A stretch of DNA of 19,794 nucleotides from JBDTGE01 sp050742975. Its GTDB lineage: Bacteria > Actinomycetota > Actinomycetes > Mycobacteriales > Jatrophihabitantaceae. Shown here one piece after another: positions 14,981-19,794 of the stretch. The DNA is taken from the NCBI GenBank assembly GCA_050742975.1, contig JBOGDQ010000301.1, forward strand, positions 1-19,794, in the 5' to 3' direction. Position 1 is the first letter of the stretch, and each line of letters begins with the position of its first letter. The notes under the pieces are model-generated. The model worked only from the letters and a program-made list of their open reading frames with translations. It searched no databases and had not been told where the DNA came from. The translations under genes and the position numbers were made by a program.

Positions 14981-15579
14981 GCAGGGTCGTCGTCCTCGAC
15001 TACGGATCGGGCAACCTGCGCTCGGCGCAGCGCGCGCTCGAACGGGTCGGGGCGGACGTCACCGTCACGGCCGACCGGTCCGCAGCGATCGAGGCCGACG
15101 GTCTGGTCGTGCCTGGGGTCGGCGCGTTCGCCGCGTGCATGGCCGGCCTGGCCGCGATCGACGGCGGGGAGATCGTGACCGAACGCGTCGCGGCCGGCCG
15201 ACCGGTGCTGGGGATCTGCGTCGGCATGCATGTGCTGTTCGCCGCCGGTTTCGAGCACGGGGTCGAGACCGGCGGGCTCGGCGTGTTGGCCGGGCGGGTC
15301 GAGCAGCTGGACGCGCCGATCCTGCCGCACATGGGCTGGAACACCGTTGCACCGCCGGAGGGTTCGGTGCTGTTCGCCGGGCTCGCCGTCGGCACGCGGT
15401 TCTACTTCGTGCACTCGTACGCGGCGCACACCGCCCCGGGTCGGGTCACGCACGCCAAGCACGGCGAGGAGTTCGTCGCGGCGGTCGAGGACGGCCCGGT
15501 CAGCGCCACGCAGTTCCATCCGGAGAAGTCCGGTGACGCCGGCTCGGCGCTGCTCGAGAACTGGGTCGGCACGCTGTGA
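14977..15579 (+). CDS. hisH: imidazole glycerol phosphate synthase, glutamine amidotransferase subunit
   Basis: This subunit hydrolyses glutamine and passes ammonia to HisF. I start it at CTG 14977, overlapping the hisB stop as CTGA and 6 nt after AAGGG (14966-14970), giving 200 residues beginning (M)SRVVVLDYGSGNLRSAQRAL. The family needs this N-terminus. The frame has no ATG, GTG or TTG between ATG 14689, deep inside hisB, and GTG 15109, already past the first motif. The catalytic triad is C81 (GICVGMH), H181 and E183 (TQFHPEKSGDAG). The residue four after the nucleophile is His, where homologues I recall (for example mycobacterial and Streptomyces HisH) have Gln. The 3' end overlaps the next gene as GTGA. 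Confidence 0.95.
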   Translation: MSRVVVLDYGSGNLRSAQRALERVGADVTVTADRSAAIEADGLVVPGVGAFAACMAGLAAIDGGEIVTERVAAGRPVLGICVGMHVLFAAGFEHGVETGGLGVLAGRVEQLDAPILPHMGWNTVAPPEGSVLFAGLAVGTRFYFVHSYAAHTAPGRVTHAKHGEEFVAAVEDGPVSATQFHPEKSGDAGSALLENWVGTL

Positions 15580-15908
15580 GCCGCCAGCGGGCGCTGGCCC
15601 GCGCCGAACGCGAGGCCGCAGCCGTGCGGCGGGCTGCGAATGATCAGGCCCGTCGCCAGCGCGAGTCGCTCGAGCGGGCCCGCCGTGATCTCCGCGCGCT
15701 GCGCTGGCGGCGGCTGCGCCTCTGGCAGAGTGCTCCTGGCCGGCGCCGGACCGAGGACCGCGCGGTGCTGGCGACGCTGTCCCTCGTGCTGTTCGTGGTG
15801 GTCTACGTGCTGACCGGCTCGATCAGAGCCGTGCTGGGAATGGCACTGATCCTGCTGGTGGCCGGCCCGGTCCTGGTCAAGCTGACGTCCGATCGGAGTC
15901 GCAAGTGA
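15576..15908 (+). CDS. small membrane protein inside the his operon
   Basis: The product has 110 residues from GTG 15576. It overlaps the hisH stop (GTGA) at its start and the hisA start (GTGA) at its end, so its translation is tied to both. Residues 5-50 are rich in Arg, Ala and Glu with heptad-like spacing (probable cytoplasmic coiled coil). Two membrane segments follow at about 64-84 and 86-104, and a short basic tail ends SDRSRK. It has no enzyme motif. The family is not recognised. It could be a membrane anchor or simply a passenger, but the tight coupling says it is expressed with the synthase subunits. Confidence 0.8.
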   Translation: MSRQRALARAEREAAAVRRAANDQARRQRESLERARRDLRALRWRRLRLWQSAPGRRRTEDRAVLATLSLVLFVVVYVLTGSIRAVLGMALILLVAGPVLVKLTSDRSRK

Positions 15909-16636
15909 CGCTCGTGCTGCTGCCCGCTGTCGACGTAGCCGACGGCGCCGCCGTGCGCCTGGTCAAGGGGGAGGCCGGGTCGCAGACGTCCTACGGGGAC
16001 CCCCTGGAGGCGGCCCTGGCCTGGCAGAGCGGCGGGGCCGAGTGGATCCACCTGGTCGACCTCGACGCCGCGTTCGGGCGCGGCAGCAACCGCGACCTGC
16101 TCGCGGGCGTGGTCGGCAAGCTGGACGTCAAGGTGGAGCTGTCCGGCGGCATCCGCGACGACGCCTCGCTCGAGGCCGCGCTGGCCACCGGAGCGGCGCG
16201 GGTCAATCTCGGGACGGCCGCGCTCGAGGCGCCGGACTGGGTGCGGGCCGCGATCGCGAGGCACGGCGACCGGATCGCGGTCGGCCTCGACGTCCGCGGT
16301 ACGACGCTGGCCGCCCGCGGCTGGACCCAGGAGGGCGGCGATCTCTGGCAGACGATGGCCCGTCTGGACGCCGACGGCTGCGCGCGCTACGTCGTCACCG
16401 ACGTGCACCGCGACGGCACGCTGACCGGGCCGAACCTGGCGCTGCTGCGCGACGTTTGCACGCGTACGCTCGCCGCCGTCGTGGCCAGCGGCGGCGTGTC
16501 CTCGCTCGACGATCTGCGCGCGATCGCCTCGCTGCGGCTGGACGGCGGGCGGACGGTCGAGGGCGCGATCGTCGGAAAGGCCTTGTACGCAGGAGCGTTC
16601 ACGCTGCCCGAGGCCCTGGCTGCGGTCGCGAGCTGA
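15905..16636 (+). CDS. priA: phosphoribosyl isomerase, HisA (PriA type)
   Basis: This (beta/alpha)8-barrel isomerises ProFAR to PRFAR. In actinobacteria the PriA form also does the TrpF reaction of tryptophan synthesis. The product has 243 residues from GTG 15905, overlapping the preceding stop as GTGA. The catalytic acids are D10 (LLPAVDVADG) and D166 (VVTDVHRDGTL). Other matches to PriA are R18, KGEAGSQTSYG, HLVDLDAAFGRGSN, VELSGGIRDD and VASGGVSSLDDLRAI. The dual role is inferred from these PriA-type segments; whether a separate trpF exists cannot be seen here. A small insertion (LRLDGGRTVEG) before AIVGKALY is minor. It sits 4 nt before hisF. Confidence 0.95.
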   Translation: MTLVLLPAVDVADGAAVRLVKGEAGSQTSYGDPLEAALAWQSGGAEWIHLVDLDAAFGRGSNRDLLAGVVGKLDVKVELSGGIRDDASLEAALATGAARVNLGTAALEAPDWVRAAIARHGDRIAVGLDVRGTTLAARGWTQEGGDLWQTMARLDADGCARYVVTDVHRDGTLTGPNLALLRDVCTRTLAAVVASGGVSSLDDLRAIASLRLDGGRTVEGAIVGKALYAGAFTLPEALAAVAS

Positions 16637-16640
16637 CCTG

Positions 16641-17414
16641 GTGAGCGTCGCGGTTCGTGTTATCGCGTGTCTGGACGTCGCCGCCGGCCGGGTGGTCAAG
16701 GGGGTCAACTTCACCGGGCTACGCGACGCGGGCGACCCGGCCGAGCTCGCCCGCCGTTACGACGAGCAGGGCGCGGACGAGCTGACGGTCCTCGACATCA
16801 CGGCGTCCTCGTCGGGGCGCGAGACGACGTACGAGGTGGTTCGGCGCACGGCCGAGCAGGTGTTCATCCCGCTCACGGTCGGCGGAGGGGTCCGCAGTGT
16901 CGGGGACGTTGACGCCCTGCTCCGCGCCGGCGCGGACAAGGTGGGCGTCAACACCGCGGCGATCGCCCGTCCGGAGTTGCTGACCGAGATCGCGACCCGG
17001 TTCGGTCGCCAGGTGCTCGTGCTGTCCGTCGACGCTCGCCGGGTGCGTGACGGCGCCGACCCGACCGCGAGCGGGTTCGAGGTCACCACCCACGGCGGCC
17101 GGCGCGGCACCGGCGTCGACGCGGTCGCGTGGGCGCGCGAGGCGGCCGAGCGCGGTGCGGGCGAGATCCTGCTCAACTCGATGGACGCCGACGGCACGAA
17201 GGACGGGTACGACCTCGAGCTGATCGCTCTGGTGCGCGCGGCGGTCCACGTCCCGGTGATCGCCAGCGGGGGAGCGGGCAAGCCGGCCGACTTCGCACCC
17301 GCCGTCCGGGCCGGCGCGGACGCGGTGCTGGCGGCGAGCGTGTTCCACTTCGGCGACCTGAGCATCGGTGCCGTCAAGGACGCGCTGCGCGCCGACGGCA
17401 TCACCGTGCGATAG
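16641..17414 (+). CDS. hisF: imidazole glycerol phosphate synthase, cyclase subunit
   Basis: This barrel enzyme uses ammonia from HisH to turn PRFAR into imidazole glycerol phosphate and AICAR. It has 257 residues from GTG 16641, normal length. The catalytic acids are D12 (VIACLDV) and D131 (LSVDARR). The phosphate-binding segments PLTVGGGVRS, GADKVGVNTAA and IASGGAGKPADF are intact, as is LLNSMDADGTKDGYD. It begins 4 nt after the hisA stop with only a weak ribosome site, so it is probably coupled. It seems to close the operon: hisI does not follow, unlike in many actinobacterial his clusters. A near-perfect repeat of its last bases lies just downstream. Confidence 0.97.
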   Translation: MSVAVRVIACLDVAAGRVVKGVNFTGLRDAGDPAELARRYDEQGADELTVLDITASSSGRETTYEVVRRTAEQVFIPLTVGGGVRSVGDVDALLRAGADKVGVNTAAIARPELLTEIATRFGRQVLVLSVDARRVRDGADPTASGFEVTTHGGRRGTGVDAVAWAREAAERGAGEILLNSMDADGTKDGYDLELIALVRAAVHVPVIASGGAGKPADFAPAVRAGADAVLAASVFHFGDLSIGAVKDALRADGITVR

Positions 17415-17445
17415 CGCGCGTGGGTGCCGTCCGATAGCGCGCCTG
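17404..17445 (+). repeat. 19-bp direct repeat spanning the end of hisF
   Basis: CCGT-s-CGATAGCGCGC-s-TG occurs at 17404-17422 and 17427-17445, with two mismatches and a 23-bp period. The first copy contains the last codons and the TAG stop of hisF; the second is non-coding and lies just before the next promoter. This looks like a local tandem duplication of the gene end. Confidence 0.75.
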
Positions 17446-17461
17446 CGCCGCCGTCCTCACG

Positions 17462-17467
17462 TAACGT
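17462..17467 (+). promoter_or_regulatory. -10 box TAACGT of a probable leaderless promoter
   Basis: TAACGT (TANNNT) ends 7 nt before the ATG at 17475. No ribosome site precedes that ATG. The arrangement matches those before hisD and the gene at 8152. Confidence 0.5.
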
Positions 17468-17474
17468 CTCCGCC

Positions 17475-17930
17475 ATGGAGGACGACGCACCCCGGCCGAC
17501 CGCGGGTCCGGTCGTCGCGGCGATCGCGCTGGGCGTGGCCCCGCTGCCGCTGCTCGCCGTGTACTCGGTCCTGTTCATCGCCCACGGCACCGTGCACCCC
17601 GTCCAGCCGCCGGACATCACCGGCAGCAAGCATGGTGAGCTGCTGGCCGGGATCATCGCGGTCGTCCTGTTCGTCCTGGTGACGCTGACGCTCGTCTGGT
17701 TCCTGAACCGGCACCGCCGCTGGCCGTTCGCGCTCGGCCAGCTGGCCACCCTGGTCACGGCCGTCGACTTCGTGATCGACTCCACCACCGGGCCGCCCGG
17801 AATCCCGGTGCTGCTGGCGGTGACCTCCTTGATCGCGCTGGTGATCTGCCTGCTGCCCGTCTCCGGCGAGCACGTCCACGGCCCGATCGGCAGGCGGCGC
17901 GAGGGGCCCGCCTCGATACGGCAGGCCTAA
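17475..17930 (+). CDS. hypothetical small membrane protein
   Basis: The product has 151 residues from ATG 17475; an in-frame upstream extension to 17424 overlaps the repeat and is less likely. Four hydrophobic segments are seen at about 12-35, 54-77, 83-103 and 107-127. The loop after the first is HGTVHPVQPPD, and the cytoplasmic tail (GRRREGPASIRQA) is basic. I do not recognise the family. It lies 60 nt after hisF and probably has its own leaderless promoter, so it need not share the histidine role. No terminator is visible between it and the response regulator. Confidence 0.7.
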   Translation: MEDDAPRPTAGPVVAAIALGVAPLPLLAVYSVLFIAHGTVHPVQPPDITGSKHGELLAGIIAVVLFVLVTLTLVWFLNRHRRWPFALGQLATLVTAVDFVIDSTTGPPGIPVLLAVTSLIALVICLLPVSGEHVHGPIGRRREGPASIRQA

Positions 17931-17966
17931 CTTACCTACCAGATTCACAGATTTCCCCTAGGTGCT

Positions 17967-17986
17967 GCTCAGGGTGCACGCTCAGG
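17967..17986. promoter_or_regulatory. GCTCAGG direct repeats upstream of the response regulator
   Basis: GCTCAGG occurs at 17967-17973 and 17980-17986, 13 bp apart, over the -35 region of the promoter of the response-regulator gene. OmpR-type regulators bind short direct repeats, so this may be an autoregulatory site. That is inferred from position only. Confidence 0.4.
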
Positions 17987-17991
17987 CTGGC

Positions 17992-17997
17992 TACAGT
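17992..17997 (+). promoter_or_regulatory. -10 box TACAGT of the two-component operon
   Basis: TACAGT (TANNNT) lies 32 nt before the ATG of the response regulator. A start near 18004 gives a leader of about 26 nt that includes AGGGAG (18017-18022), 7 nt from the ATG. Confidence 0.5.
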
Positions 17998-18029
17998 CCG
18001 GACCGAAGAGGGACACAGGGAGCAGCGTC

Positions 18030-18743
18030 ATGAGTTCAGCCACGGCAACGCCGGTTACCAAGCGGCGGGTCCTCGTCGTCGACGACGAGGACAACGTCAC
18101 CCATCTCGTCTCGTCGGCCCTGCGGTTCGACGGTTTCGAGACGCTGACCGCCGACAACGGAACGACGGCGCTGAGCAAGGTGGCCGAGAGCGATCCTGAC
18201 CTGATCGTGCTCGACGTGATGATGCCGGGCCTGGACGGTCTGGGTGTGCTGCAAAACCTGCGCGCGGCCGGCTCGCAGGTCCCCGTCATCTTCCTGACCG
18301 CACGCGACACGGCGAACGACCGCATCGGCGGCCTGCGTGCGGGCGCCGACGACTACGTGGTGAAACCGTTCAGCGTCGAGGAGCTGCTCGCCCGGGTGCA
18401 CGCGGTGCTGCGCCGCTCCGCGCCGGAGGACGCCCGCGACGGCGTGCTGCACGTGGCCGACCTGGAGCTGGACGAGAACAGCCACGAGGTCACGCGCGCC
18501 GGCGTCGAGGTGCACCTGACCGCCACCGAGTTCGAGCTGCTGCGCTACCTCATGCGCAACGAGCGGGTCGTGCTGTCCAAGGCGCAGATCCTGGACCGCG
18601 TGTGGAAGTACGACTTCCAGGGCCAGTCGAACATCGTCGAGCTGTACATCGGCTACCTGCGCAAGAAGATCGACTCGGTCGACCCGAAGCTGATCCACAC
18701 CGTCCGCGGCGCGGGGTACGTGATCAAGGCGCCGCGCGTCTGA
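18030..18743 (+). CDS. OmpR/PhoB-family response regulator
   Basis: This is a cytoplasmic transcription factor phosphorylated by the kinase encoded next to it. The product has 237 residues from ATG 18030. The receiver domain (about 12-125) shows VVDDED (acidic pocket), phospho-acceptor D62 in LIVLDVMMPG, FLTARD and K112 in VVKPFS. The winged-helix DNA-binding domain (about 140-235) has LTATEFELLRYLM, SKAQILDRVW, the recognition-helix part NIVELYIGYLRKKID and a final RGAGYVIK. It resembles the TrcR/TcrX type of mycobacterial regulators, but I would not assign a name. The sensor kinase follows 49 nt downstream. Confidence 0.95.
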   Translation: MSSATATPVTKRRVLVVDDEDNVTHLVSSALRFDGFETLTADNGTTALSKVAESDPDLIVLDVMMPGLDGLGVLQNLRAAGSQVPVIFLTARDTANDRIGGLRAGADDYVVKPFSVEELLARVHAVLRRSAPEDARDGVLHVADLELDENSHEVTRAGVEVHLTATEFELLRYLMRNERVVLSKAQILDRVWKYDFQGQSNIVELYIGYLRKKIDSVDPKLIHTVRGAGYVIKAPRV

Positions 18744-18792
18744 GTCCCGGGCTTAGCTCGCGCACGCCTGCTCGTGTCACCCTTGAGTTCGT

Positions 18793-19794
18793 ATGGATAA
18801 CGAGCAGACAGTCGAGTTCATGACCGGCCCGGTGCCCGCCACACCGGCCGCGCCGCCGAGCCCGCAGAACCCGCCGCCTGTGCGGCCTGTGCCGCCCGTG
18901 CCGCCGCCCGGCTGGAACGGGCACTGGACGCCGGCCGAGCCGCCGACCGTGGACGCGACACCCGCTCGCCGGTGGCGGTTCCTGCCGCGCAGCCTGACTG
19001 GCCGCCTCGTCACCGGCGTGGTCGTGCTCGTCGTCATCGTGGTGCTGTCGGCCGGCGCCGGCACCTACTTCGCGCTGCGGTCCTTCCTGTACTCGCGGCT
19101 CGATCAGCAGCTCATCCCGATCGCGGTCAACAATGCCGCGACCGCGCAGGCCCAGCTCACCGATCATCGCCCGACGCCGGACGCGAACGCGCTCTTCCGG
19201 GGCAATCAGAAGGTCTGGATCGCGGTCCTCACGCCCGACGGTGCGCCCTCCACGGTCATCGGGGCGAACGTCAGCAATACGGGCGTCGAGGTCATGCACT
19301 TGAGTTCGGCCGCCGCGGTGGATCTGGTCAAGGACACCGACTCGCCGGACACGGTGAGCACCACCGACGGGCAGCAGCTCCGGGTCAGCGCGCACCGCAT
19401 CGCGACCCCGTTCGGGGAGCTGTACATCGTCACCGGCCTGCCCACCGACGAGCTCACCGCGACGCTGAATCGGCTGGTCGAGCTGGAGCTCGTGATCGGC
19501 GCGTCGGCGGTGACGCTTGCGCTGGTGGCCACGGCGCTGGGCGTGCGGTTCAGCCTGCGCCACCTGCACCGGGTGACGAGCACCGCGCAGGACGTGGCGG
19601 CCGAGCTGTCCCCGTCCGGCAGCGGCCTGGAGCGACGGGTCCCGGTCACCGATCCGGGGACCGAGGTCGGCAAGCTGGCCGAGTCGATGAACACGCTGCT
19701 GTCGACGGTCGAGACCCAGTTCGCCGCGCGGCTGGACAGCGAGCGGCGGATGCGCCAGTTCATGGCCGACGCCTCGCACGAGCTGCGCACGCCG
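18793..19794 (+). CDS. sensor histidine kinase, partial (cut by window end)
   Basis: This is a membrane sensor kinase for the adjacent response regulator. 334 residues are visible from ATG 18793 (or ATG 18820; neither has a strong ribosome site). A Pro-rich cytoplasmic N-terminus (about 12-55) comes before TM1 (about 72-94). An extracytoplasmic sensor region of about 135 residues follows, then TM2 (about 232-253), a HAMP domain (about 255-305) and the start of the dimerisation helix. The H-box ASHELRTP contains phospho-acceptor H329, and the window ends two codons later. The ATPase domain is beyond the edge. The signal cannot be told from the sensor region. Confidence 0.93.
   Translation, partial: MDNEQTVEFMTGPVPATPAAPPSPQNPPPVRPVPPVPPPGWNGHWTPAEPPTVDATPARRWRFLPRSLTGRLVTGVVVLVVIVVLSAGAGTYFALRSFLYSRLDQQLIPIAVNNAATAQAQLTDHRPTPDANALFRGNQKVWIAVLTPDGAPSTVIGANVSNTGVEVMHLSSAAAVDLVKDTDSPDTVSTTDGQQLRVSAHRIATPFGELYIVTGLPTDELTATLNRLVELELVIGASAVTLALVATALGVRFSLRHLHRVTSTAQDVAAELSPSGSGLERRVPVTDPGTEVGKLAESMNTLLSTVETQFAARLDSERRMRQFMADASHELRTP

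Noticed and set aside
15109..15141. GTG 15109 or ATG 15139 as the hisH start
   Set aside because: Either would remove the conserved N-terminal strand and glycine-rich motif (DYGSGN) required by the family.
18743..18793. A separate promoter or terminator between the response regulator and kinase
   Set aside because: The 49-nt gap shows no convincing stem or -10/-35 pair; cotranscription is the simpler reading.
1..19794. CRISPR arrays, tRNA or rRNA genes, insertion sequences, phage genes or toxin-antitoxin pairs
   Set aside because: I looked on both strands and found no regularly spaced repeats, no cloverleaf-like gene, no transposase or integrase, and no sharp composition change.

Overview
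The window is very GC-rich, and its coding frames are dominated by G or C at third codon positions. It carries a DnaE1-type replicative polymerase with an intact PHP domain, the order hisD-hisC-hisB-hisH-x-hisA-hisF with a PriA-like hisA, a PadR-controlled DrrAB-type exporter, many GTG starts and several start codons 6-7 nt after a TANNNT box. Together these point to a chromosomal core segment of an actinobacterium (Actinomycetota). The genus cannot be fixed from this sequence alone.

Layout. 1-1645: a possible gene tail, otsB (trehalose-6-phosphate phosphatase, minus strand) and a divergent short lipoprotein L,D-transpeptidase. 1776-5318: dnaE1. 5352-5402: a strong hairpin between convergent dnaE1 and a minus-strand operon. 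That operon reads padR (7379-8059), ABC ATPase (6249-7229), ABC-2 permease (5404-6252). Its promoter has a TTGACA -35 box and a -10 box buried in a near-perfect palindrome, so autorepression by the PadR protein is likely. 8152-9541: two plus-strand membrane proteins, the second preceded by a possible 18-codon leader ORF. 9452-10144: a stand-alone LON-domain protein, convergent with and overlapping the preceding gene. 10306-11835: a 14-TM DHA2-type drug exporter, divergent from the his operon. 12002-17414: the histidine operon, almost all joined by short overlaps, with a small membrane protein between hisH and hisA. 17475-17930: a small membrane protein. 18030-end: an OmpR-type response regulator and its sensor kinase, cut by the window edge just after the H-box.

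How the genes work together. The his genes cover the middle of histidine synthesis from ProFAR (HisA/PriA) through the HisF-HisH synthase, HisB and HisC to the final HisD step. hisG, hisE, hisI and the phosphatase are not here. PadR plus the ABC pair, and separately the MFS pump, are export systems. The two-component pair senses an extracytoplasmic signal.

I see no CRISPR array, tRNA, rRNA, transposase or prophage, and no clear new multi-gene system. The points most worth a second look are small-scale: a CTG start for hisH, a long hairpin in the first codons of the ABC permease, the PadR promoter/operator, a His in place of the usual Gln in the HisH nucleophile loop, and several probable leaderless promoters.
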